Positions 25,166-37,768 of a stretch of DNA of 64,000 nt are shown piece after piece. Positions within the stretch are counted from its first letter, which is position 1. Every line of letters starts with the position of its first letter. The position numbers and the translations under genes are program-made. Under the pieces are notes generated by a model. That model made no database searches. It was not told the origin of the DNA and saw only the letters and a list, made by a program, of their open reading frames with translations. The DNA comes from Whitmania pigra (Eukaryota > Annelida > Clitellata > Hirudinida > Haemopidae). The stretch is taken from the NCBI GenBank assembly GCA_021613335.1, contig JAJTWR010000329.1, forward strand, positions 1,937,501-2,001,500, written 5' to 3'.

Positions 25166-28100
25166 TCAATTATCAGGCATGAATAAGGAGCACAATCCGA
25201 GGTCCTTGATGTCATCTTGGAGCATGAGTTCTTTCTGCTTTTGTCGGAAGAGCTTGAAAGGTGCAAGATTCTTTATGTGGACTGGATTTTTATAGCGTTG
25301 TCCAATGTTTTTCTGCAATTTCAATAAAAAATCTCAATAATTGAAGTTGGTTATTAATTTGACTTAGGTCATAAAATTGTGGCAATAAGAAAGGCTTTCA
25401 CTCACCTCGATGGCACTTTCCACTAGCGATTTGAAAAATTCGCGTTTCTTCTTCTCAAAGTTCCTGGCTTGAGAATTTGCATTTAAAAAGCGAGCATTGA
25501 ACGTCTGCAAGCAAAAACATGAGCAATTTGTAAAGTTTCACTTGAGAAAGCAATTTTTAAAACCAAACATTATTGAAACTGACATCCAAACTTTCTTCCG
25601 TGCAGCCTGGAATATTCAACATTATTTCCCTAATTGCTGGAAAATGAGGAATCTGCAAATTAAATTAAGTAATTAAAAAGGTAAAAAAAAATAAAATATA
25701 AATTAAATAATTATTCTAATAATAATCATCAAGCAATTAATTAATGATGAATGCTAAATCATTCAATTAAGAATCCCACAAAGAACTCACGAGCAGCTCA
25801 TAGGTTTGAACGAGTGCGTTGATGATGATGAAGAGCACTGTGTCGTGTTGTCCGTGAATGTTCAGTCCGAAGAGGAGCGATCGGAAAAAGTCCGACGCAT
25901 ACTCTGCAGTCACCTTCTGGAAAGCTACCAACTAAAGGCAACAACATTGTTATTACGCAATGTATATTTATTGTTATGACATCATAATATATATTTATTG
26001 TTATGACATAACATATATTCATAGTACATTTCAGGCACAAGTTTCCTGCATCATTTTGAATTAAGCATTAACATTAAAATGGTGAGTGTATGAGACCATG
26101 TTATTTTAAAAGCTCAATACATTGTAAGTGCATATTGTAAGTTAAAGACTGATTAAAGGCCACACCTGTTTGAGAATCGGGTAGCACCAAATGACAGTCT
26201 TGGCACAAATCGGAGTATCTTCCCAGGATAAAGAAATGAAAATAAGGAAAACTAACGGGGGATAAACATCCTGAAATAAACAATGGCACGGTGATGGTGT
26301 TAACAACGATAAACAAAATATTATAAAAGCAATTGAAGGAAGCAGATAATAAAAACGTAAGTAAGAATCATCAACATCAGTAATTATGAACCTGGTTCAA
26401 GCAAAAATAAAGCATTAATTGGTTGAATTAGATATGGAAACCAACATCATGTTGAAGGATGAGTTGACCCAATTCCCCCAGCACTTCCTCTTTTCCTCTC
26501 CTGATGCTGCCGAGTCCCACGGCATCACCGTCGTCCATCGCGACATCGTCCGAGGCTTCCATGCCGTTCGACAACTGCTGCTGCTGTTGTTGTTGTTGTT
26601 GCTGTTGTTGTGCCGACTTCTTGTCCCTGAGAAGGCAGTCTGAAGGCAAAGATCAGTTGAATTTGTAACCGTTGAAAATATCAATCACAACAAAACTTTT
26701 CCATCACGATGTCGAGTACGGACCCAAGAACTCAAAGTATTCCCTCGTCAGTGACTTGAGAAGTTGCTCCTCGAGTAATTCTTGACCTTCTTGTGAATCT
26801 GAGCAATCTTGAGGTGCATCCTGGCTGAAATGAGGACAACAAAATATTAATTCTGCAATTCAAAATAATTTCTGCAAGAATATTCATTACTTCTCATTTC
26901 GCTTGCTGTTCATGATTTGCCACTTTGATGTGAAATACTGCAAGAAGAAATAACCATCATCAACAACATTTGACTTTATTTTGGCATAAACTGATTAATT
27001 AACTAAGATTAATTAATGATGTTAACAAAAAGATACCTGATAAAAGAAGGGAGATATGGCCTTTACAATGACTAGCAACACCGTTGAGTAAAACTCCTTT
27101 GGACAGTGCAACACTAAAGGCTTCAAAAATGTGTCTGCAAGTTGTAAAATGTAAAATGTGAGGTGGAAATGTAATTATTAATGTGAAATGTGAGGTGGAA
27201 ATGTAATTATTAATGTAACAATGTCAATTAAAGCAACGAAAGTGCTGAGAAACCGACGTAATAATTGTTTGATTTTGTACTCCGATTGGACAAAAACGTT
27301 CGCAAGGACGGAGTCGAGGACGACGTTCGCGAGGTTCGGAAACGAGTAGAATTCCTGACTGAGGTGCTTGCAACAACTTCCCAAAATGTTGTAACTGAAG
27401 GTGAACAAGCTTCGTTATTTGTCTCAGTCATGATGCATTTTAATAAAAGTTATGGTGTTTAATTTCGCATTAATTAAGTAATTAATGTAAATTATGTTAT
27501 TATTAAACCTAGCCACACCCACCTGGTTTCTCTTAACGTGTTCAGGAATGCCTGCATCCTCTCAATGGGATCCTTCGTTGTTGCAACGGAACCATCAGAA
27601 TGACTTACCGGGGATTTCGCAATTCCTACGAATCGTATTTAATCTATTACTTTGTTATTCACTTACATAATGAATACATTACTCATAATTCGAATTTAAA
27701 TTATTTACAAATTATTAAATAAATAAATAAAATGGCATGACAGATGGCTTAGCGTTCGCAACCCAGCTCACACCTCGAAGAAGCAGGGATGCAACGCTAT
27801 ACAAATGGTGGTGCCTCTGAAGCTATACACATAGTTATTACATATAAATTATTATTATTATTAATGATGTAGAAATAGTATTGGACTCCATAAATCTTTA
27901 TATAAGTAGATTGAAATATATTAATAATTTAAAATATAATTAAAACGGTTCCAAAAGTCGCATCAATTTCCACCTAAAATTGCAGACTTTTCACTTCCAG
28001 TCAACTGAGAAACAAGCACAAAGTCTGGGTAAATCTTCCGGTGTTTGTCTGGGGTCAGGAACTCGTGGTAACTCCTGTTTGAAAATACAAGCGGTATTTT

Positions 28101-31100
28101 TTTAGCTTAAATTTTACTTGATATTTATGTTATCATCATCATCATCACTGCAGTCACTAATATAAAATTGTTAAATATGTGAATATTGTAGGTAATAATT
28201 TATAAATGATAATTAATGATTAAATTATGATGACAATTAATACAGATGAAATTAAACATTAGATCAACACAAAGGAAATAATACTTGACAATTGCGAAGA
28301 CATTATTGAGCAGCGGAAGAACAATTTCAGTCGCCGGACTCCTGTAGATGGGACTCGAATCGGACGAATAACCTTCGATGAAGCCACCTGCACGGGCCTC
28401 CTTCGTTGCAAGACATTCGTTTTTTTATTATTTAACGATTTTAATTGTTTTTAACAGGTCATAAATTATTAAATCGGATAAAAATAAATGAAAATAAAAT
28501 GATTAAATCAAATAAAATTAATTGGAAATATCAAGTAACCTCGACATTCGACGGCCAAGAGCTTCTTTTCAAGACGGCTGTGATGAAGGAGAGGCAGTAC
28601 TGGATCTGAAAGTTAAATAATAAAATTATTGATTATCAAGATGATTAAATAATAAAGCGATTAAACAATAAGATGACTAAATAGCAAAGCGATTAATAAA
28701 TTTAATCAACAACAAACTGCAATACAAATCGAAACCTGAGATCTGTTGATTCCGCAAACATCCTGCGAACTCGGTTCGACTGGAGGCCTCGTCATTCCGA
28801 TGAAGTCCATCAACTTGTCAGACGACCACAAAGTCCTTGAGTGATTGATTGGTCAATCGATCCGATTAATTAGGTCAGGTTAAATTAAGCAGGTCAAAGT
28901 CATCTTAATGATCTTACTCGGTCAAAGAATTGGAAAGCCAGTAAGTGGAAACTGGTTCGATGATTTCCCTCAGGAAGTTAGCTTGTTCGTTGTAATTCTT
29001 CACTTGATTGCTGTCAATTTTTAACAATTTTTCAGATAAACAAAGCCAACTAAAATATTATCTTTTAAAAAAATGTTTAAAAGTTATGCCGGATGGATGA
29101 ACAGATGGATAGAACATGCATTGGTATAATTATGTATTATTAGTATAATAATTTATTTATATCACAGAAACTTCATAATTCCATACTGGATGAGGATGAG
29201 AGCTTCATAGCAGGTGGATTTCTCCATCTGAGAAAGTGCTTCTGGATCGGTGGATAGCTTCTTGATGTGGTTGTAAAGGTAGCTGAAGCCTGGCTGTGTG
29301 AGTGCGTAATTTAATTTAATTTTAATTCACAGAGTATGCTTAAATTTGTTTTACATTCCGGTCTTGCAGCAATAATTAGTTAAGTCAACAATTAACAATT
29401 TCATGTGCCATTTAGATAAAATAATTGTCTTTTTTAATATAACAAAACTTGTCCACTTCAACCTTAATTCCTTATTAAAAATAATATTAATTTATAAGCC
29501 ACCATAATCTTGCTTATGGCAATGGTAACAGGTATTAAAGCACTAAAAATAGCGTGAAGATAACTTTAGTGCTTTCATTAATTACTGATAAATTAAGTTT
29601 TATAAAAGTTTCATCAATTGCTTAAAAATTAGGTATCATTATTACTTCCATTAATTACTGGTAAATTAGGTTTTATTAATTTAACTAATACAAGTATCGT
29701 AACACAAAGACAAACCAGCAAAACATCAGGATACATCTTGCAGATCTTGATGAGGATTGAGCAGGCATGCCTTCTCACATTCTTAACCACTTTGCTCCTC
29801 GTAGATTTTGTTTGACCGGGCATGTTGAACAGGATGCATGCAAACAACTGAAGAAAGTTAACCGTTAATTGTTAGCTTGTCAACTCAATTGAATAAATTA
29901 AAATCAAATTATCATCATCATTATTATTATTACTATTATTATTATAAGTATTACTATTATTATATTTAGCTGAATATATTACGAGGTTCAATCCAACCTT
30001 GTCGAGAACTTTTGGCAAAATGCTGGTGTCCTGAGCAATAATGGAAAAGAATGCAGAAACCACTGACAGAATGTGAGAGCAGAGCGTGGGATCCTAAAAG
30101 AAAAGAATCCGGCGGATGATTATGATTTTGAATTTTAAAACAGTCCCGTGGAAATCCAGAGCCACGATGGAGGACTTTAAAAATTTTTGGATGTGGTTTT
30201 TTTGGACTGTTTGTTCCGGAAAAAAATAATAACAATAATGCTAATAACAGTTAGAATAATAATTAATAATACTAATAATAATAGCTGAACTTACGGGGGT
30301 GTGGAAGTCGAGGATTTGTTTGTAGAGGGTAATGGTCGACAGGACCAACTTCTCGTTCAAGCTTTTAAAGTCCACCTTCTCCAGTACCGCCTCCAAACAA
30401 GATGCCATTGCCTCCCACTCCAGGTAAAGAAGGGAAAGAGTCGTTCCTCCATCTAATCCTGACAAGGGTTTGAGTTGATAAATATGTTTAGCAAACAAAC
30501 GAAAATGGGTAACTTTTTGTTTGACATGAAAGCCAAAACATAACAATGTGTGGTCTCACCAGAGGCAAATGACTTGTTGAGAGTGTGAGTGAGTCTGGCC
30601 GTGATGAGTTCAAAGGCGACTTCGGGATACAAGCCGGAAGCGACTCGCACGACGTCGCAAACCTCGGCCTTGTACTCTTCGATGAACAAATAATTGTTTA
30701 AAACATTGTGCAAATAATTGTTTAAGACTTTGTGCAAATAATTGTTTAAGACTTTGTGCAAATAATTTTTTAATATTTCTTAGAGCAGACCTGCTGACTT
30801 CAACAAAAACTAAAACAATGCACAGCACCCTAAATAATTTATTGCAATTTATTTCATAGCAGGATATTTTTAAGCAAGAAAAAAAGAAATGATGGAGAGT
30901 AGTCAATTTACAAAATAATGTTTTAAGTAAAATGACTGAAGAAACCATGGCAACAGCAACATACTCCTCTGAAAATTTGCAAATTCTTCTTCGCAATCAA
31001 AATCAAATCGAGCGTAAGTGCACTTGATGTGGTTGTCCTGAGACAAGTTTCCTACCTTCAACGACAAAAACGATCACTAAAAGCGACAAGATAATTTCAT

Positions 31101-33720
31101 AAATTAGCAATTATTAAGAGATAACTTCATTATTTTATCAGGGTTAAATAATGGTAACACAGGATGAAAAAGATATTCATAACATACTTTTATGGTCATC
31201 TCAGAAGAAGATGCCAAGAACTGAGAGAAGTAGATTTTAATGACTTCAAGACTCGAAACCCTTTCACACTTCAACAGGGACAACCACAGTGGCATGCAGT
31301 AAATGGAAATAGCCTAGGAAATGTTGTTTATTTATTAATTAATTAACCTAGAAACTGTTATTGTTTATCTATTAATTAAATAACCAAGGAAATGATTATT
31401 CATTAATTAACAGAGGCCCCTAACTGCTTAGAGATGTGTGACAATTAAATATTCACTTTTTAATTAAAATTTATCTGTAAAAACTGATAAAACATTGAGA
31501 GAACACAAATACCAGCTGAGCAAGCAACGAACCTGGCTTGGATGGATTGTAAAAGAAAACACGAGTCCGATGTACTTATCAAAATTGGCCGGCAATTTAC
31601 TGCTCGAGGAATAACTCTTTAAAAAATTGAAATTACTTAAAAACACAGTAGAAGTTATTTGATATAAAATGCAATGATATAACAATCACTATTATACATT
31701 TGGCATGCCATTAAAAAAAAATTACACCTTAATAACAACATAATTTAAATGATGATTGTAGTGGATAAATGTCAGTCATAATCAAGCGCGACCAACCAGA
31801 ATTGAACAAATCTGTGACCCTAGAACAACCAAAAGCTGACACAACTTCTTGAAGAACGTGAACCCTTGCTGTGTGCTGCAGTTCTTGTCAGTTATTCTTC
31901 AAAAAAGCAAAAATACTCATTAGAAAACATGGATGCTCAGAAACATAAACACATCCAAACATCACCAACATTGCAACTTGTTCCAGCTTATTCAAGGCTT
32001 CCAGGGAGAAGAATATGTCTATAAGTGGAACTCTTTCTTCAATCTTGCCCTGGGAAATGAGTATAATTCATCATGTTAATGATGATAAAAACAACAACAA
32101 TAATAGTATAATAATAATAAATAATAATAATGATGAAAACAGTAATAATAATAGATAATTGTAATAATGGTAATATTGTGTCAAATTCACGTGAGTTAAT
32201 AATTAATTTTCCAACACAAAATAAGCCTAATTTGTAGCGATTAAATTACAAATTTTGGAGACAAATCTTAGACACAAGATAAACAGATTAGCAACATCCA
32301 TCATCATCATCATCATCATCTCTTACACAGTCACCATGACTCACCTTCTTACTGGCAATCTCGAGCAAGCAGTCAACTGCAGCCATGTTGAGTTGAGTTT
32401 CTTGTAACATGTCCAAAAGAAGAAAAATAAGACTCCCATTGCTGGTGGTCAACAAGCCGATGCAAAGGTTGTCCATGAACGAACACATGACCTCGCACGT
32501 GACACTCATCACCCTTGCATAACCTGGTTCGCCCTTAACAATAACGGAGAAGATGTAAATTTAGCATCTTGTGCGCAATGAATAAATCAGTAAACTAACT
32601 CTTTGGGTTTTAAAGGCTTCATAGTTTGATGAAAGCGTTGAGCAGAAGAAGTTGAATAATTTCTGAATGATGGCGATAAGCCCTTGCGAGATTTCCTTCC
32701 GTCTCTGAGGAGGGGTCGTCTGAAATATCAGAACGTCTTCCACGAGCCTCAAGAAAATCATGAGAACTATTTCCGTCTGAGTCATCTGCAGTCATCGATC
32801 GATCAATTAGTTAGTGGATTATTAAACATAACTTCCTATCATTTCACAAATATTCAATCTAACAATAATAACAAATATGGTTCAAGGAAGCAGTGAGTAA
32901 GCAAATTTTTTTTTAATTTACCCCTTGAATGCTGATGTCATCCAATTCTTTGATCATGGACATCCACTGTTGTGGCCATTCTCTCTTAGCGATCTCAACT
33001 ACAATCCTTGACAATGCATCCTTGATGTGTCCGTGCTCCGAAGATATCCCTAATGTTCCCTTGAAAAAAAAACAAAAGAATGAATCACTTTGAAATAAAG
33101 ATTATTAATGTTGAATAATATTAATATTTTACTCACAGAGCTGATGAGTGACAAGGTATTTGTTTTAATGAATTCCTTTTTTTCTAGTGGCATGTCATTC
33201 CACTTGAATCTGCCAAAATATAACATTATAAATCCAACCAATCTTCAGTCATTGCAACATTATTGTTGATTTACTTGACAGTATGTTCTAAAAGTTGCAA
33301 TCCAAAATGTCTGACTATCTGGTCATTTCCAACTGTTGCCATGAAAACTCCACATTCTGCACAATCATCTGATCTTTCTTTGAAATCTTCACAATACTAT
33401 TTAAAGAAACAGTTGCTTTATTTAGGTTTACATAACTCATTTCTCTTCGTCGTGTCAATAAATGTATCAAATTAACAGACAAAAGCTCAATGAAACTTTT
33501 AATTGTCCATGAATGAGATTTTCTTGATTTTCAATTCTATTAACGTTAAATTTTGTCTCACCCATGCAGTAGATCATCAACACTAATAAGTAAAATATGC
33601 CAATCAAGCACATGTCTAACTCACTTGGTACGCTGTCCTCCTCAGATTTGGGTCAGTGGAAGGGCTCATTATTAGATTCAAGGCATTTTGCAATTCCGTA
33701 ATTATTGCGGGACAACCCAT
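25166..33720 (-). CDS. XPO5: Exportin-5
   Basis: Thirty-two exons, all GT-AG and all in phase, give 1207 aa, nearly the human length. Exon 3' to 5' limits run from 33720-33625, 33396-33275, 33209-33137, 33059-32922, 32785-32600 and 32533-32345 to 25504-25406 and 25312-25166. XPO5 is the RanGTP-dependent karyopherin that exports pre-miRNA and other structured RNAs. Diagnostic text: IVRHFGLQLLEHTVK, IKDALSRIVVEIAKREWPQQ, FLRLVEDVLIFQTTPPQRRK, NVRRHACSILIKICKMYP, FLKPLVLHCPKEFY, LEEQLLKSLTREY, HGQHD, VHIKNL near the end. A tract of about 12 Gln (26572-26608, near residue 970) sits where vertebrates have an acidic linker. Introns are short; two carry minisatellites against exon edges. Confidence 0.97.
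27123..27215. repeat. 32-bp tandem duplication in XPO5 intron
   Basis: Two copies of a unit containing aaatgtgaggtggaaatg and taattattaatgt. The repeat begins on the intron side, just upstream (in gene orientation) of the exon that starts at 27134. Confidence 0.85.
27731..27840 (+). mobile_element. tRNA-derived SINE, family A, degraded copy 3
   Basis: Shares gatggcttagcgttcgcaaccc (B-box-like gcgttcgcaaccc), the core gcaacgctatacaaatgg and the tail word gcctctga with the other two copies. It lies in an XPO5 intron, opposite to the gene. Confidence 0.55.
30686..30773. repeat. 24-bp minisatellite in XPO5 intron
   Basis: About 3.6 units of caaataattgtttaagacttt-gtg. It starts roughly 10 bp from the 3' splice site of the XPO5 exon that begins at 30676. 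Confidence 0.9.
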
Positions 33721-34513
33721 TGTTTGCGCGAATGACATAAATAAAATGTGGATTTGATTGATAACTAAATGTTGACTTCGTTAGTATGTTTAGAAAAACC
33801 TAAAATCGAAAATATTTTAATTACTTTCGCTATAAACTAATCATTTTAACTTGTAATTTAAAAAATATATAAATTTTTTAATAAAATGTATTGATGTTTA
33901 AAAATGGCAAAGTTACAAAAGTTTGAAAATTCTTTTTTAGAAATTTTGAAAGAACCGCTTTTTCACCAAATTTTATCCTATAAATAAGGTGGGGAACAAT
34001 TGTTGGACAAATTTAAGTCCAAATCATCTCAGTTATGCAACGGACTATAATCAAATAAATAAATAAATAAATTGTTGGACAAACAAGCCCTTGCTCCTAC
34101 CCCTTAGAACTGGGAGCCGAGGGTACCAGCTCGGCTTGAAATAATTTGCTAGCTAGCCGCGGCTTTGCAGCCCATATGGCTTATGGCTTAGTAACCGGCT
34201 GACTTAGTAATCAGCTGGCTTAAATGGCTTGTAATAAAATATGCAACATGAAATAGTAAAAAGATGCGACTTCATCCTATCAGCAGAAATTTGAGTGGAA
34301 GCAGCATCACATCCAATGGCAGGAGCCTCATAAAGACTTGAAGTGTTGCGTGTAATTTATCAAATTACGAACAAATGACGATGCAAAACAAAATTACATT
34401 GTGAGATTCTATTAAACGTACATCAAATTTAGTATCTGAATTTTTAATTTTATCAACAATTTATTATCAAATTATTTCTCAAAATATTTGTTGGCCTTGG
34501 TGATTTTAGCAAA
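33721..34513. other. Spacer between XPO5 5' end and HECT gene
   Basis: Probable XPO5 promoter region on the right of its start codon. It contains a LINE-tail fragment (34010-34068) and short ggctta-rich repeats (about 34140-34230). No gene is supported. Confidence 0.55.
34010..34068 (+). mobile_element. Extremely short non-LTR retrotransposon 3' tail
   Basis: The segment from agtccaaatcatctcagtta, through gcaa-ggactataatc, to an (aaat)n run is the reverse complement, nearly identical, of the LINE 3' end at 37769-37830. It looks like an extremely 5'-truncated insertion. Confidence 0.75.
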
Positions 34514-37015
34514 TCAAACAAAACCGAATGAATTACTGCCTTCGTGGATAGCGTATAAAAGTTTTTCACGAGTTACACTGAGGCTGCTGTATTCTGGCAG
34601 GTACAAGAGATTATAACAGGTCGCGGCAGTGGGCAAGGAAGAATCAGCATGATCACGGTTTATTTGTGAGATCCTCAAAGGAGGTTTTAACTTACTCAAA
34701 CCTCCGAAAGGCAAAGAAGTCATGCCGGTTACAAACTTTAAGAACAATTTCTGCCTCTTAGTATCGAACGATGACAGAGTCTCGAATAGAAATCCAACCG
34801 ATTGTGAACTTTTGTACTTGCAATTACTTTGCAAATCTTTCACAGTCCATCTCTGGAATTCCTCGCAACAGAATAATAATTTTAGTTCTTCTGGTAAAAA
34901 CAAATCAATACTTCCAGGAGACAAAACCTCATCAAATCCTTCTCTGATAGCCTTAAACTGATTTACGGGATCAAGTTGAGCTCTGAAGGCACATAATTTC
35001 TCCAAATAGGAATCGATGTTGAGTGGGGAAAGTATGATATCACGCCCACCCTCAATCAGTTCGATATCTGTGCCTGGAACTGTGAAATTTACGCACAGGT
35101 CGTCGAATGAGCTTCCATCGTCGAAAGTCAGATTGCCGATTATCTCTTGCTTCTGACTCGGAGTTAGACCGACCTCGGTTCTGATGAGCTCGATTTTTCT
35201 TTTAACCGGAAGAAGCTGCTTATACAAAGATTCCAACATCGGGAATGTTTGGAGTAAATCAAAGTATTCCCGTTTTAAGTGAGAATAACTCTGTTGCTGA
35301 GTTATCCTGAGTCGTTGGAAAAATTCGTTACTTAATGGAATATCTAGAAATTGATTATCCAAAATGGCCTTTGCCATGATCATTCCCAACAGTTTAAAAT
35401 GTTGAGTTTCTTTGGTTACGTTTGGGACAAGACCATTCCTCAAGTAAGTACACTTCACCTCAATGCCTGATACTTTAATTGGCTGCTCTTGCCAGAGACC
35501 AGTGACGCACCTCTGTAACTCCTGAGATAAAATCGAATACACCTCTTTTGTAACTCCAGGACCTTTTGCTATTTCACCTTTGATGACAAAGTCCCAAAGA
35601 TCGTTGATGCAATTACCATTCCGACTGAATATATCAAAAATATCATTCAATACATTGCTTCTGCTTACTTCAAAACATCTGATATTGCTGGATTTCAATC
35701 TTTCCGAGTTTACTTTTGCAAATATTTTTAGTTTCGATTCCACGGGAACAATCGCAGGACATAATTTTATGAAATTTACGAGCCATGGAAAATTTTCAAT
35801 TTTCTTTCCTAGTCCCTGTTCGTTTAAACTATTAAACATAATCTGAAAGTAACTTATTGGAATTATCTTTTTCTCCTCCACAATGTCAAACCACTGATGC
35901 CAGCTGCTGTTCAGGATATACAGAGCTTCCAGTAGTTGGAATGCTAAGATATCCTCACTTTCCAAACGTTCGATGGTACTTAATGGAGAGTCCGCGTGAA
36001 CTTCCCGGAACTTATCCCTCGAATCGTCCGTATACCAAGATAAATTTATGCTTAAATCGACGAGCCAAAGCAATTGCTCGAACAGATTATTGTTCCAGCT
36101 TATTTCTGTTCCTGTCTCAATACTTAGAAAGACAGTTAAAAATGATTTAATGACAAATGTCTGATCGCCAGTTTTTGAAGGATTGCACAGAAGAGTGTGA
36201 AATTTATGCAAAAGTTCGCTCAGAATCCGATATCCGAAAATTAGATTGTTATTACTGATTATTTGCGGTACGCGTCTCAGAGCCATGACAAGACTATCTT
36301 CCTGAAGCATATGGGTAGTTTCGAGCATTTCTTTATATACTGGAAACATTGTCTCAATTGTTTCCTCGAGGTTCAAATCATAATATAATTTTCGTAGACT
36401 AACTACGTAAGGACACATTTTCTCTTCGCTTCGCATTACTATCATTCTCAGGGTAAGGATGTCAGGCTTCAAGAATGTCTGAAACCAGACATCCGGCATC
36501 TTCCTGCCTAATATGATAATTAATGCCATGGCAGTATGACTTAATTTATTGCAATATGGTTTTAAGTCAAATTTTGAAATATCTAAATTTACTGAATTTA
36601 TGGCGTTTTCACTGGCATAGTAAACGGTTTTGAGTAAAACCTTGCAGAACAAGGGCTCTTCGCGCAAACCACCGCAAAAATACATACAGTTCGCAATAAC
36701 AGGTTTTATAATTTGTGTTATTAACTTAGCAACTTGATTCAGATATCCATCCGTAAAACAGTCCACGAGCGAAGTTGTATCGAACGCGTCGTCCATGAAA
36801 TTTGGGACAGTTGGAATAATTGCATTCAAAATACCTAAATAATTTTCAACCGACGATTTTCCATTTTCTGTTTCATCAGCTAAAGTTTTGCCAAGTGCAT
36901 CACCAAATCCAATTTCCAGCCACTTCTCCAATGAGGCATTTCCAAAAGTCTGTGCTAAATATTGTAACGGATCATCTGCTATAATGGCTCGTTTAAGTGC
37001 TGCTTCACAATCCAT
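34514..37015 (-). CDS. HECT-type E3 ubiquitin ligase, TRIP12/UFD4-like, intronless
   Basis: One uninterrupted 833-aa frame. The C-terminal ~350 residues form a HECT domain: LLGMIMAKAILDNQFLDIPL, then TVPGTDIELIEGGRDI, IREGFDEVLSPGSI, LFLPEELKLLF, FLFETLSSFDTKRQKLFLKF, LPFGGLSKLKPPLRI, and the active-site loop PTAATCYNLLYLPEYSS, with Cys about 800 as the thioester residue. The closest style is TRIP12 (IELI-GGRDI, FVTG-LP-GG). The N-terminal ~450 residues are helical with no domain I can name; WWE and ARM repeats are not evident. Neighbouring genes have many introns, so a single exon suggests a retrogene. No poly-A tail or flanking direct repeat was seen, so it would be old. The catalytic residues are intact, suggesting it is functional. 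Confidence 0.92.
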   Translation of the reverse strand: MDCEAALKRAIIADDPLQYLAQTFGNASLEKWLEIGFGDALGKTLADETENGKSSVENYLGILNAIIPTVPNFMDDAFDTTSLVDCFTDGYLNQVAKLITQIIKPVIANCMYFCGGLREEPLFCKVLLKTVYYASENAINSVNLDISKFDLKPYCNKLSHTAMALIIILGRKMPDVWFQTFLKPDILTLRMIVMRSEEKMCPYVVSLRKLYYDLNLEETIETMFPVYKEMLETTHMLQEDSLVMALRRVPQIISNNNLIFGYRILSELLHKFHTLLCNPSKTGDQTFVIKSFLTVFLSIETGTEISWNNNLFEQLLWLVDLSINLSWYTDDSRDKFREVHADSPLSTIERLESEDILAFQLLEALYILNSSWHQWFDIVEEKKIIPISYFQIMFNSLNEQGLGKKIENFPWLVNFIKLCPAIVPVESKLKIFAKVNSERLKSSNIRCFEVSRSNVLNDIFDIFSRNGNCINDLWDFVIKGEIAKGPGVTKEVYSILSQELQRCVTGLWQEQPIKVSGIEVKCTYLRNGLVPNVTKETQHFKLLGMIMAKAILDNQFLDIPLSNEFFQRLRITQQQSYSHLKREYFDLLQTFPMLESLYKQLLPVKRKIELIRTEVGLTPSQKQEIIGNLTFDDGSSFDDLCVNFTVPGTDIELIEGGRDIILSPLNIDSYLEKLCAFRAQLDPVNQFKAIREGFDEVLSPGSIDLFLPEELKLLFCCEEFQRWTVKDLQSNCKYKSSQSVGFLFETLSSFDTKRQKLFLKFVTGMTSLPFGGLSKLKPPLRISQINRDHADSSLPTAATCYNLLYLPEYSSLSVTREKLLYAIHEGSNSFGFV

Positions 37016-37394
37016 CCCTTAAGTGTTGATTTGTAGAATTGCCTATTATCGAAATAAAATTTAAATTTATATTGCGATTCAATTAAACTAGGAGTTGATC
37101 AAGTTAGCTGTTTTGGTGTTGTTACTTAGACTTGTTGCCAGGAGGTCATAACGGAAGATCCTTAATATTTTCAAGTCAGGTTTTAATGACATTAGGTAAT
37201 AAAATTGTAAAAAAATTTTTGTTTGTTGCAAGTTTTTGATAAGCTTTCCACTTTATGTTTTATTCCCTATGTAATCGTAAAGTGGCACTTTAAATAATAA
37301 AAAATAAAAACTTACTAAGTATCTATGAAAACTGTCCTTCGCAGTCACTTCAATTCACGAACTAAAGTTTCAGCGACAAGTTTATGAAATAAAT
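37016..37394. other. Upstream region of the HECT gene
   Basis: AT-rich, no gene and no obvious core promoter motif. It ends at the RT fragment. Confidence 0.5.
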
Positions 37395-37560
37395 TTGCCC
37401 CCCCCCCCCTTCCAATAATTTTATCAAGTTGGCGCTTCTGACAGTGGATGATGAACGAAGACTAGGTGTGCCATCAATTCCGAAGGCAGACTGGAGTATC
37501 TCCGATAATATCTGGTGGTTTATAGTATCACAGGCAGCCGAGAGGTTGAGGCCGACCATC
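37395..37560 (-). mobile_element. Reverse transcriptase fragment of a non-LTR retrotransposon
   Basis: The minus strand reads VGLNLSAACDTINHQILSEI and LQSAFGIDGTP, matching the 'DLSAAFDTIDH' block of jockey/CR1-like reverse transcriptases. It is cut off by a run of 12 C on the plus strand (37397-37408). The catalytic FADD block is absent. It lies beyond the 3' end of the RNase H element and is thus a separate fragment. Confidence 0.7.
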
Positions 37561-37642
37561 TATTTGCATTTGTTTGTATTTGTATTGAGCCGATTTGTTT
37601 GAGTTCCTTATGTATCTGGATAGGATGTGAAGGCACTTCTTA

Positions 37643-37753
37643 ATGTTTTATTAACGTCCGTTGCATAGCTAGATGATTAGGACGGAGCGAACGGGACCGA
37701 TCAGCGCAGCCATTGTGAGAGGCGCAGCCTTAACCATTGGGCAATGCGGGCGC
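37643..37753 (-). mobile_element. tRNA-derived SINE, family B, with LINE-like tail
   Basis: On the minus strand it begins gcgcccgcattgcccaatgg, continues ttaaggctgcgcc (tRNA A-box style) and cggtcccgttcgctcc (weak B-box). It ends with aatcatctagctatgcaacgg and an AT tail. It is flanked by a 15-bp direct repeat tgaaggcacttctta (37628-37642 and 37754-37768), a clear target-site duplication. The tail resembles the 3' end of the adjacent LINE. Confidence 0.8.
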
Positions 37754-37768
37754 TGAAGGCACTTCTTA

